A DNA stretch of 47,829 nt, taken from assembly GCA_011051755.1 (NCBI GenBank), contig DRKN01000117.1, forward strand, positions 1 to 47,829. The letters run 5' to 3'. Below, piece by piece: positions 17,642 to 25,306 of the stretch. Position 1 is the first letter of the stretch; every line of letters begins with the position of its first letter. The translations under genes were made by a program, and so were the position numbers. Origin of the DNA: Gammaproteobacteria bacterium. GTDB lineage: Bacteria; Pseudomonadota; Gammaproteobacteria; SZUA-152. The notes beneath the pieces are model-generated. The model was not told where the DNA came from. It made no database searches and saw only the letters and a list, made by a program, of their open reading frames with translations.

Positions 17642-18346
17642 CTAGCCGCACTTACTATCCCCACAATTCAAACACGTCATACACCCATCCATCTTGATCA
17701 CCGCCCTGGTGCTGCACTTGCCACAAAGCTGCGCTCCAGCCGGAAAATCACTCTCGGGCTCCGCTTCCTGATTGGCGGCTTCATACTGCGCTCGCTTCTC
17801 CGCCATCAGTTTCTGTTGATGTTCATCCAGCTCATCGTCCTTGATCAAACCAATCAGCTTGAGATGACATTCGATGGCATCACCCAGCTCGGCAACCAGC
17901 GACGGCATGTACTTGCCGCCTTTCTTGAAGTAACCACCGCGCGGATCGAACACGGATCGCAACTCGTCCACCAGGAAGGTCACGTCACCCCCCTTGCGGA
18001 ACACGGCGGAAATAATGCGCGTCAAGGCGACGATCCACTGGAAATGATCCATGTTCTTCGAGTTGATGAAAATCTCGAAGGGACGGCGCAGTTCGTGCTC
18101 GGTGCCGGGGTTGAGCACGATGTCGTTGATGGTGACGTACAGCGAGTGCTCAGAGAGCGGAGTCTTGATCTTGTAGGTGGAGCCCAGCAGGGTTTCCGGG
18201 CGCTCGACCTTTTCGTGCATGTGCACGACATTGCTTTCCACCGTTTCGCCGACGACGGCTTCCGTCGCGGCTGCTTGACCACCATTTTTTTCTTCATCCT
18301 TGACCACGTCGAATCCGACGATCTTGTTGTCCAGTTTGATAGCCAT
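17642..18346 (-). CDS. nrdJb: NrdJb, small subunit of split B12-dependent ribonucleotide reductase
   Basis: The protein has 234 residues from the ATG at 18346, which has a good GGAGC ribosome site. An in-frame ATG further upstream lacks one. It corresponds to the C-terminal part of class II reductases, split off as in Pseudomonas. The body has the TSCPD-type pattern (YVTINDIVLNPG, then FIVALTRIISAVFRKGGD-like segments). The C-terminus carries a cysteine cluster (CGKCSTRAVIKMDGCMTCLNCGDSKCG region, 205-234), likely needed to re-reduce the active site. It lies 50 bases after nrdJa in the same operon. Confidence 0.86.
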   Translation of the reverse strand: MAIKLDNKIVGFDVVKDEEKNGGQAAATEAVVGETVESNVVHMHEKVERPETLLGSTYKIKTPLSEHSLYVTINDIVLNPGTEHELRRPFEIFINSKNMDHFQWIVALTRIISAVFRKGGDVTFLVDELRSVFDPRGGYFKKGGKYMPSLVAELGDAIECHLKLIGLIKDDELDEHQQKLMAEKRAQYEAANQEAEPESDFPAGAQLCGKCSTRAVIKMDGCMTCLNCGDSKCG

Positions 18347-18396
18347 TGTTTTTCTGCTCCTCGATGGCGCCCATCCAGGCACTCATCCTTCAGTTT

Positions 18397-21300
18397 TTAG
18401 AATTTGCCGTAATAGCCTTCTTTGAGGGCGTCGTAGAGATTGGCGGCGGTGTGGGTCTCGCCGTCGTATTCGATCTCTTCGTTGCCCTTGACCTCGATGA
18501 CGCTGCCATCCTCTAAGGTGAATTTGTAGGTGGTGTTTTCCAGATCCTTCTCTTTCACCAGCACGCCCTGGAAGGCCTCGGGATTGAAGCGGAAGGTGGT
18601 GCAGCCCTTGAGGCCCTGGTCATAGGCGTAGAGATAAATGTTCTTGAATTCGTCGTAGGCGAAGTCCGTGGGTACGTTGGCGGTTTTTGAAATGCTGGAG
18701 TCGATCCACTTCTGTGCTGCGGCCTGCACGTCGACATGGGCCTTGGGGGCGATGTCGTCGGCGGAAATAAAGTAATCGGGCAACTTGGCGGCGCAGTTAT
18801 CAGCATCGGCGAAGGGCATGGCGTCGGCGTTGACCAGTTTGCGGTAGGCCAGCAGCTCGAAGGAACAGACGTCGACTTTCTCCTTGCTCTTCTTGCCTTC
18901 GCGGATCACGTTGCGGAAATAGTGGTGCGCGAAGCTGGGTTCGATGCCGTTGCTGGCGTTGTTGGCCAGCGACAGGGAGATGGTGCCGGTGGGGGCGATG
19001 GAGCTGTGGTGGGTGAAGCGGCAGCCCTTTTCAGCCAGCGCGTCCACCAGTTCCGGTTGAACCTCGGCGATCTGCTGCATGTAGCGGCTGTAGCGGGCAT
19101 GCAAAATCCTGCCCGGCACCTTATCGCCGACTTTATAGCCGTCGCGTTTCATTTCCGGGCGCTTGCACAGCATTTCGGCGGTGACGGTGAATTCACGCTC
19201 CATGATGGGCGCGGGACCCTTTTCCTCGGCCAGTTCGAGACCGGCCTGCCAGCCCACCAGAGCCAGCTCGCGGGTAACCTCTTCGGTGAATTCAAGCGAC
19301 TTGTCGGAGCCGTATTCCATGCCCAGCAGGGTCAGGGTGGAACCCAGGCCGAGATAACCCATGCCGTGGCGGCGCTTGTCCATGATCGCCTCGCGCTGGC
19401 CTTCCAGCGGCAGGCCGTTGATCTCCACCACGTTGTCCAGCATGCGAGTGAAAATGCCGACGGTCTTGCGGAACTTGTCCCAGTCGAAACGTGCTTCATC
19501 GGTGAAGGGGTCGACCACAAACTTGGTCAGGTTCACCGAGCCCAGCAGGCAGGAGCCGTAGGGGGGCAGGGGCTGCTCGCCACAATTGTGGGCATGCAAA
19601 CCATTGGCATCGAAGGTATTGATGCCAGGCACCTGCACATCGAAAACATCCTCGACACCATCGGCCGTCACGCTTTCTACTCGCGCCACAAAGCGTTCCT
19701 GGTTCAGCCTGCGTTGGTGACGACTCAACAGTGACTCCAGCCGGTCGGCCTTGTCGGTATCGGCAAAGCCAATGGCACATTGGAACTGCACCAGGTTTTC
19801 ACCGCTGATCACCAGCTCATGTTGGACCTTGACGGCGTAGTCCCGATAACCACCCTTACCATCGGGTAATGATTTGGTGCCGGCATTGCGGCGGTTTTTA
19901 TAGATTTTGGAGGCCATACCCAGGCGCAGCAGCATGCGTTGGATCGCCTGTAGGCGTGGCAGGTCGGACTGCGCCAGTCGCACGCTGATGCCCTTGTCCT
20001 GCGTGCCTTGCACAGACCCATCGGCATCAAACATGCCGCGCAGGAAACCACGATGGAAATCGCTGGATGTCTGCTCCAGTCTTTCGCTGATCACCTTGTT
20101 GCCCGGCTGCATGCCCAGGTCTTCGGCGAGATGCTTCAATGCCGCCGTTGAAAGGCGATATTCATTGCGGCCTGAAATTTCGCTCCAACCTGAAAAATCA
20201 CTGCGGTGTGGCAGGCTCTGCACCGCTGTCAGTGCGGCATCCATCACCGCTTCTACACCCGCCGATAAATGGGCATCCGGGCCATTGGCCACGGCCGCCG
20301 GTTTCCACACAGACAACAACGCCTTGTCTGATTTCAGGGTGCCATCGCCGACCAGCAGGCCCATCAGATAGCCCTGCCCGCTGCCGTATTCACCCTGCCA
20401 TTCGGCGGCGGCGCGGTGGTCGTTCAACAATACCTGGTCGCCGGCACGCAGCTGGCCAGCCTCGCACCATTCCGTCTCGGTGACATGGCGGGTGAAGCGC
20501 GAGACACGGCGTACGCGATGGTCTGCGGTCAGGCGCAGTTGATAGCCCTCGGTGGTCGCCAGACGTACCACCGCCTTGGTGGCGGTCTTGAAGAATCCTT
20601 CCGCACCCGACTCATGCGTCTGCCCATCGACCTGTGCGACAAAGGGCCTGCCGACTAATTCGCGCACCTGACGGGGACCGGCGGTGGTCTGCACCCAGGT
20701 GTCCGCCGTGACGCATGGGTTAGTCGCGCGGATATTCTCGCAGAACCAGTTGTTGTTCATCTCATTGACCTTGTCGATGAGGATGAAACCGGGTTCGGCG
20801 TAGTCGTAGGTGGAGGCCATGATGACGTCCCACAGGCGCTGGGCGCGGAGGGTCTGATAGACCTTGCAGGCGGTGAGGCCGTCTTCACGGGTGATGTAGC
20901 CGTTTTCCGTGGGCCATTCGCGCCACACCACCTGGGTGGAATCATTGAGGTCGAGCTTGTCGATTTCCAGTTCTTTTGCGCAAATGGGGAAGGCGAGCCG
21001 CCAGTCGGCATCGGCCTTTACGGCCTCGATGAATTCCTGCGTGATCAGCAGCGACAGATTGAACTGGCGCAGGCGGCCGTCTTCGCGTTTGGCGCGGATG
21101 AAGTCCATGACGTCCGGGTGGCCGATATCGAAGGTGGCCATCTGCGCGCCACGGCGGCCGCCGGCACTGGATACGGTAAAACACATCTTGTCGTAGATAT
21201 CCATGAACGACAGTGGCCCGGAGGTATAGGCGCCAGCGCCGGCGACGAAGGCGCCCTTGGGGCGCAGGGTGGAAAATTCGTAACCGATGCCACAACCAGC

Positions 21301-21687
21301 CTTGAGGGTCAGGCCCGCTTCATGCACCTTTTCGAGGATGTCGTCCATGGAGTCTTCGATGGTGCCGGAGACGGTGCAGTTGATGGTGGAGGTGGCGGGT
21401 TTATAGGCCAGCGCACCGGCGTTGGAGATGATGCGGCCAGCGGGAATGGCGCCGTGACGCAGGGCCCAAAGGAACTGCTCGCCCCACTGTTCACGTTTTT
21501 CCTCGCTTTCCTCGACCTCGGACAGGGCGCGGGCGACGCGGCGGTAGGTGTCATCGATGGTCTCGTCGACGACCACGCCGTCCTTGCGCACCAAGCGGTA
21601 TTTCTTCTCCCAGATATCGACAGAGGCCGCTTGAAAGGGAATATCTTCAACGGTCTTGAGCATGGATTTCACGATGGCGGGTTTCAT
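18397..21687 (-). CDS. nrdJa: NrdJa, adenosylcobalamin-dependent ribonucleotide reductase, with intein
   Basis: This is the class II ribonucleotide reductase large subunit, which makes deoxyribonucleotides by a B12-generated thiyl radical and needs no oxygen. The 1096-residue precursor contains a 377-residue intein (325-701), leaving a 719-residue mature chain. Cys104 in STINCTVSGT is a likely redox cysteine. GCGIGYEFSTLRPKG and the split NPC-GEQ motif mark the active site. Splicing joins NP to CGEQ, restoring the catalytic cysteine and glutamate. The start has a GAGGAAG ribosome site. An NrdR-like palindrome lies about 95 bases upstream. No cobalamin riboswitch was seen. Confidence 0.94.
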   Translation of the reverse strand: MKPAIVKSMLKTVEDIPFQAASVDIWEKKYRLVRKDGVVVDETIDDTYRRVARALSEVEESEEKREQWGEQFLWALRHGAIPAGRIISNAGALAYKPATSTINCTVSGTIEDSMDDILEKVHEAGLTLKAGCGIGYEFSTLRPKGAFVAGAGAYTSGPLSFMDIYDKMCFTVSSAGGRRGAQMATFDIGHPDVMDFIRAKREDGRLRQFNLSLLITQEFIEAVKADADWRLAFPICAKELEIDKLDLNDSTQVVWREWPTENGYITREDGLTACKVYQTLRAQRLWDVIMASTYDYAEPGFILIDKVNEMNNNWFCENIRATNPCVTADTWVQTTAGPRQVRELVGRPFVAQVDGQTHESGAEGFFKTATKAVVRLATTEGYQLRLTADHRVRRVSRFTRHVTETEWCEAGQLRAGDQVLLNDHRAAAEWQGEYGSGQGYLMGLLVGDGTLKSDKALLSVWKPAAVANGPDAHLSAGVEAVMDAALTAVQSLPHRSDFSGWSEISGRNEYRLSTAALKHLAEDLGMQPGNKVISERLEQTSSDFHRGFLRGMFDADGSVQGTQDKGISVRLAQSDLPRLQAIQRMLLRLGMASKIYKNRRNAGTKSLPDGKGGYRDYAVKVQHELVISGENLVQFQCAIGFADTDKADRLESLLSRHQRRLNQERFVARVESVTADGVEDVFDVQVPGINTFDANGLHAHNCGEQPLPPYGSCLLGSVNLTKFVVDPFTDEARFDWDKFRKTVGIFTRMLDNVVEINGLPLEGQREAIMDKRRHGMGYLGLGSTLTLLGMEYGSDKSLEFTEEVTRELALVGWQAGLELAEEKGPAPIMEREFTVTAEMLCKRPEMKRDGYKVGDKVPGRILHARYSRYMQQIAEVQPELVDALAEKGCRFTHHSSIAPTGTISLSLANNASNGIEPSFAHHYFRNVIREGKKSKEKVDVCSFELLAYRKLVNADAMPFADADNCAAKLPDYFISADDIAPKAHVDVQAAAQKWIDSSISKTANVPTDFAYDEFKNIYLYAYDQGLKGCTTFRFNPEAFQGVLVKEKDLENTTYKFTLEDGSVIEVKGNEEIEYDGETHTAANLYDALKEGYYGKF
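19585..20715 (-). mobile_element. Intein with LAGLIDADG homing endonuclease in NrdJa
   Basis: The insert runs from Cys325 to Asn701 of the precursor. Block A starts with CVTADTW. Block B is TADH (intein residues 63-66). The two LAGLIDADG helices are GYLMGLLVGDG (about 115-125) and GFLRGMFDADG (223-233), each with its catalytic acid (Asp124 and Asp230/Asp232). Block F is VFDVQVPGINTFDANG, and the intein ends HN, followed by extein Cys. All splicing residues and both nuclease acids are present, so self-splicing and homing both look possible. The extein Cys+1 is the reductase's own catalytic cysteine. Confidence 0.95.
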
Positions 21688-21780
21688 GATTTGCAGACTT
21701 CCTCGTCGCTGGAATGGGTCATTTGACGATACGGGGCGCGGGCTGCGCGGCTTCAGCTTCCCGTCCCTCTAAAAACTGGA

Positions 21781-21798
21781 AACACAATATATTGTGTT
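21781..21798. promoter_or_regulatory. Probable NrdR box upstream of nrdJa
   Basis: AACACAATATATTGTGTT is a perfect 18-base palindrome fitting the NrdR consensus ACAC-WATATATW-GTGT. NrdR represses ribonucleotide reductase operons, including nrdJ, when dATP is high. NrdR boxes usually come in pairs about three helical turns apart; the only other candidate here (around 21966) is much farther away, so the second box is uncertain. Confidence 0.7.
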
Positions 21799-22008
21799 AG
21801 CAGGGAAGGATAGGGCCGACATAATGCGCTGTCAACTGTGCATTTTCTTCTAAAAGACACAAATATTAATTCAATATAAATCAATCAGTTGACAGAACAA
21901 AAAAAGAAATATCCAGAAAATACACAGACATAGGACACGCACGCCAGATGGCGACAATATCTATATATAGTGCCTGCCAAAATCTGCCAATTATGCCACT
22001 CCTGATCC

Positions 22009-22034
22009 CTTGAAAAGCCAAATCCGGCCCAGAT
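22009..22034 (+). promoter_or_regulatory. Sigma-32-type heat-shock promoter for hsp20
   Basis: CTTGAAA (22009-22015), a 12-base spacer and CCCAGAT (22028-22034) fit the sigma-32 pattern CTTGAAA-N(11-16)-CCCCAT-T with one change in the -10. It lies 50 bases before the hsp20 ATG. Confidence 0.6.
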
Positions 22035-22084
22035 ATTCCAGTTATAAACTATGTTGAACCACTGGAAACAGTAAGGAGGACGTC

Positions 22085-22528
22085 ATGACACTGGTACGTT
22101 ATGAACCCTGGAATGTGTTGCAGCAGTTGCAGCGTGAGATGAACAGCTTGTTCGACAACCGTCTGCCCGCCGAGGGTGAAAACGGCAATATCGTCACCAG
22201 CGACTGGGCGCCGGCGGTGGATATCAAGGAAGAGGATGACCGCTTCCTGGTGCTGGCCGACATTCCCGGCGTCGACCCTGAGGATATCGAGGTCAATATG
22301 GAGAACGGTATCCTCTCCATCAAGGGGGAACGCAAGAGCGAGCACACGGAAGAAAAGGAAGGCTACAAACGTGTCGAGCGCGCCTATGGCGCATTCCACC
22401 GTCGCTTCACCCTGCCGGAGAGTGCCGACCCCGAGGGCATCAAGGCGAAGAGCAGGCATGGCTCGCTGGAGATCGTCATTCCGAAGCGGGAAGCGGTGCA
22501 GCCGCGGCGGATTAGTGTGGAGTCGTAA
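22085..22528 (+). CDS. Hsp20 / alpha-crystallin small heat-shock protein
   Basis: The 147-residue protein is an ATP-independent holdase that binds unfolding proteins. It opens with TLVRYEPWNVLQQLQREMN, has the alpha-crystallin core from about residue 40 (WAPAVDIKEEDDRF) through IPGVDPEDIEV, GILSIKGER and FHRRFTLPE, and ends in an alpha-crystallin KSRHGSLEIVIPK segment. The ATG has a strong AAGGAGG ribosome site. It is a single-gene unit, convergent with lysA. An I-x-I-type tail is weak (RISVES). Confidence 0.95.
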   Translation: MTLVRYEPWNVLQQLQREMNSLFDNRLPAEGENGNIVTSDWAPAVDIKEEDDRFLVLADIPGVDPEDIEVNMENGILSIKGERKSEHTEEKEGYKRVERAYGAFHRRFTLPESADPEGIKAKSRHGSLEIVIPKREAVQPRRISVES

Positions 22529-22541
22529 GCAACACCAGCTC

Positions 22542-22598
22542 GTAGGAGCGGCTTCAGCCGGGACAGGGTTCCCTGATCGTGGCTGAAGCCACTCCTGC
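22542..22598. repeat. Palindromic repeat GGCTTCAGCC family between hsp20 and lysA
   Basis: GTAGGAGCGGCTTCAGCC pairs with GGCTGAAGCCACTCCTGC across a 21-base loop, with one mismatch and one wobble. It sits between two convergent genes and may end both transcripts. A related element (GGTTTCAGCC) is at 40170-40223. Confidence 0.8.
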
Positions 22599-22636
22599 AA
22601 CGGTAGGCCGCATCGACAGCGTTGCCCGGCGGGGGG

Positions 22637-23887
22637 CTATTCAGGCAACAGGCTCTCCCCCGCCCACAGGTTCTCCAGCCGTTCACGCTGGCGCACCACA
22701 TGCAGGCGGTCACCGTCCACCATGACTTCGGCGGCACGCGGGCGGGTATTATAGTTGGAACTCATGGTGAAACCGTAGGCCCCGGCGGAACGCACCGCCA
22801 GCAGGTCGCCGGCCTCGATGGTCAATTCGCGATCCTTGCCGAGAAAGTCGCTGGTCTCGCACACCGGGCCCACCACGTCGTAAATTCGTGATTCGCCCTC
22901 ACTGCGCGGCACCACCGGCACGATAGCCTGCCAGGCCTGATACAGGGCCGGGCGCATGAGGTCGTTCATGGCCGCATCGATGATGGCGAAGTGCTTCTCG
23001 GCTCCGGGCTTGAGGTAGCTGACGCGGGTCAGCAGCACACCCGCGTTGCCGGTGATGGCGCGGCCCGGCTCCATGACGATCTCCAGCCCACGCTTGCGCA
23101 AGGGCGCCAGAATGGCCTTGGCGTAATCCGCCGGGCTGGGTGGCGCCTCGCCGTTATAAGCGATGCCGAGGCCGCCACCCACGTCCACGTGGCGCAGGTG
23201 AATACCCTGCGCGGCGAGACGGTCGATGAGAACCAGCAGGCGATCCAGCGCATCGATGAAGGGCGCCACCTCGCACAGCTGCGAGCCGATGTGGCAGTCC
23301 ACGCCTAGAATCTCGATGTTGGCCATTTTGGCGGCGAGTCGATACACCGCCTCGACCGCGTTGATATCGATGCCGAACTTGTTTTCCTTCAGTCCGGTGG
23401 AGATATAGGGATGGGTCTGCGCGTCCACGTCGGGATTGACGCGGAGTGAGATGGGCGCACGGCGGCCCATGCTGCCGGCAATGCGGTTGAGCATCTCCAG
23501 CTCGGCCTCGGACTCCACATTGAAGCAACGAATGCCGGCCTCCAGCGCATGGCGCATCTCCCATTCCAGCTTGCCGACACCGGAAAAGACGACCTTGCGC
23601 GCATCACCACCGGCGGCCAATACGCGCGCCAACTCGCCACCGGAGACGATGTCGAAACCGGAGCCGAGACGTGCCAGCAGATTCAGCACGGCGAGATTGG
23701 CATTGGCCTTCACCGCATAGCAGACCAGGTGGTCGTGGCCGGCGAAGACTTCGTCGAAGGCATGCCAGTGGCGTTCGAGGGTGGCGCGGGAATAGACATA
23801 GCAGGGAGTGCCCACCTGCTCGGCAATGGTGGTCAGGTCGACGTCTTCGGCGCACAGGCGTCCGTTGCGGTATTGAAAGTGATCCAT
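22637..23887 (-). CDS. lysA: Diaminopimelate decarboxylase
   Basis: LysA makes L-lysine from meso-diaminopimelate in the last step of the pathway. The PLP-binding lysine is Lys60 in CYAVKANAN. Other family marks are [38 protein letters not shown] and the catalytic [13 protein letters not shown] start it at the ATG 23887, giving the usual 416 residues; a longer frame runs through the lptM gene and is not real. It follows lptM by four bases. The dapF gene that often follows is absent here. Confidence 0.97.
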   Translation of the reverse strand: MDHFQYRNGRLCAEDVDLTTIAEQVGTPCYVYSRATLERHWHAFDEVFAGHDHLVCYAVKANANLAVLNLLARLGSGFDIVSGGELARVLAAGGDARKVVFSGVGKLEWEMRHALEAGIRCFNVESEAELEMLNRIAGSMGRRAPISLRVNPDVDAQTHPYISTGLKENKFGIDINAVEAVYRLAAKMANIEILGVDCHIGSQLCEVAPFIDALDRLLVLIDRLAAQGIHLRHVDVGGGLGIAYNGEAPPSPADYAKAILAPLRKRGLEIVMEPGRAITGNAGVLLTRVSYLKPGAEKHFAIIDAAMNDLMRPALYQAWQAIVPVVPRSEGESRIYDVVGPVCETSDFLGKDRELTIEAGDLLAVRSAGAYGFTMSSNYNTRPRAAEVMVDGDRLHVVRQRERLENLWAGESLLPE

Positions 23888-23891
23888 GGGC

Positions 23892-24080
23892 TTACGGTTT
23901 TGTGGTGGCTTTCTGGGTATCGTCGTGAGCGGGGACAGCGACTTCCGGGGCATCCTCGGCCTGCGCAGCCGGGGCCGGGTGGTACAGAGCCCCCTTCTGC
24001 CCACAGGCGGACAACGCGCCGCCCACGCCGAGGGTGGCGACGATCAGCCAGAGTAGATATTGTGCCCAGCAGATTTTCAT
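23892..24080 (-). CDS. lptM: LptM (YifL-like) LPS-assembly lipoprotein
   Basis: The 62-residue lipoprotein has a hydrophobic signal sequence ending [13 protein letters not shown]. The lipobox is LSAC and the CGQKG.LY.P motif is diagnostic for LptM, which helps form the LptDE outer-membrane complex. The tail is rich in Ala, Pro and acidic residues. It is the first gene of the lptM-lysA unit and diverges from cyaY, the standard gammaproteobacterial arrangement. Confidence 0.93.
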   Translation of the reverse strand: MKICWAQYLLWLIVATLGVGGALSACGQKGALYHPAPAAQAEDAPEVAVPAHDDTQKATTKP

Positions 24081-24158
24081 GAATAATGCCCTACGTGCTG
24101 CATGCCAATCCTGAATTAATTGTCGCCGCCAGTATAAACGAAAACACAGGAAATCCGT

Positions 24159-24485
24159 GTGAACGAAACTGAATTCAAGCAGAAAGTGGACGAAATCCTC
24201 GCCCATATCGAGGCCCAGCTGGAAGGTTGCGAAAGTGATCTCGACTGGGATCTTGCCGACGGCATCCTCGATATCGAATGCGAGGGCGGCAGCCATATCA
24301 TCATCAACCGGCAGGTGCCGACGCGGCAGATCTGGGTCGCCACCCGTGCCGACGGCTTTCATTTCGACCTCGGTGACGACGGTTGTTGGCGGCAGGGTGA
24401 GCTGGAGTTCTTTCAATTGCTCAACCAGACCCTGGGTGAGCAATGCGGCGAGTCCCTGCAACTTGTTCCGGCCGCGGTCGTATGA
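24159..24485 (+). CDS. cyaY: CyaY, bacterial frataxin
   Basis: CyaY binds iron and modulates IscS during iron-sulfur cluster assembly. The 108-residue protein has the acidic first helix (NETEFKQKVDEILAHIE), then DLDWDLADGILDIEC, IIINRQ..TRQIWVA and FHFD..D..W. These are the family's core segments. The start is GTG with AGGAAAT before it. It is divergent from lptM and overlaps the next gene by an ATGA. Confidence 0.96.
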   Translation: MNETEFKQKVDEILAHIEAQLEGCESDLDWDLADGILDIECEGGSHIIINRQVPTRQIWVATRADGFHFDLGDDGCWRQGELEFFQLLNQTLGEQCGESLQLVPAAVV

Positions 24486-25158
24486 GCCAGCGTGAAGCGC
24501 CTGTCGAAATCGAGACCGCCACCAATCCCGACACTGCGGTCATCTGGCTGCACGGCCTGGGCGCCGACGGCCATGACTTCGAGCCGGTGGTGGGGCAGCT
24601 CGCACTGAGCCCGGGCAGCCGTATCCGTTTCATTTTCCCTCATGCGCCACATCGTCCGGTCACCCTCAACGGTGGCTACGTGATGCGTGCCTGGTACGAC
24701 CTGTATGCGCTGGAACGTGATGCGCGGCAGGATCGGGAAGGGTTGGAAGAAGCCCGCCAGATTGTCGATGCCCTGATCCAAGGTGAGGGTGAGCGCGGTA
24801 TTCCGCCGGCACGCATCGTGCTGATGGGTTTTTCCCAGGGCGGGGCAGTGGCTCTGCATGCGGGTCTGCGCCGCGATGAGCCGGTGGCCGGTATCGGCGC
24901 CCTGTCGACCTACCTGCCCCTGCATCATCTGCTGGCTGAGGAACGCCACCCCAACAGCCACGATACGCCCATCTTCATGGCCCATGGCCGGCATGACCCG
25001 GTGATCACCTACGACGTGGGATCAGCTCACGCGATCACCTGCTTGAACACGGCTACCGTGTCGACTGGCACGCATATCCCATGGAACACAGTCTGTGCGC
25101 AGCGGAAATCGGCGATATCGCCCACTGGCTGAACCAGCGGCTGGCCGAGGGTGACTGA
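24482..25158 (+). pseudogene. Carboxylesterase / phospholipase family hydrolase, frameshifted near its C-terminus
   Basis: The frame begins at an ATG overlapping the cyaY stop and reads an alpha/beta hydrolase: WLHGLGADGHDFEPV, FPHAPHRPVT, then LMGFSQGGAVALHAGL with the catalytic serine, and HGRHDPVI with the catalytic Asp. After DVG (25020) the frame is lost. The expected ending, ISSRDHLLEHGYRVDWHAYPMEHSLC with the catalytic His, lies intact in another frame up to the TGA at 25156-25158. Restoring one base in the GGG run gives a normal 225-residue enzyme. The cause is either a recent one-base deletion or a sequencing error. Confidence 0.85.
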
Positions 25159-25217
25159 CGAAGCCAGCAGATAATATTGGCTCTATCCGGATTTCTTAAA
25201 GGCGTTGTTGATTGGTC

Positions 25218-25272
25218 ATAGATTCTGTGGGTGTTGTAACGACATCAACAGCTAAAGGGGATTAGAATCTAT
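25218..25272. promoter_or_regulatory. Inverted repeat upstream of the recQ-PRTase cassette
   Basis: ATAGATTCT (25218-25226) and AGAATCTAT (25264-25272) are exact 9-bp inverted repeats, 37 bases apart, ending 35 bases before the ATG. A smaller TGTTG/CAACA pair lies between them. This could be an operator or looping site for the cassette. Confidence 0.4.
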
Positions 25273-25306
25273 AACCATCCACACTATATCGCAAAGGACT
25301 GAGCCG

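Larger units (their letters stand above)
21688..22084. other. Divergent intergenic region between nrdJa and hsp20
   Basis: This 397-base gap is clearly AT-rich between 21830 and 22000. It holds the NrdR-like palindrome on the nrdJ side and a heat-shock-type promoter on the hsp20 side, both listed separately. A second weaker dyad CTATATATAG lies at 21961-21970. No coding remnant was seen. Confidence 0.7.

Noticed and set aside
21688-22084. Cobalamin riboswitch before nrdJa, expected for a B12 enzyme.
   Set aside because: No B12-box sequence or matching fold was recognised; the region is AT-rich and holds the NrdR-like palindrome instead.
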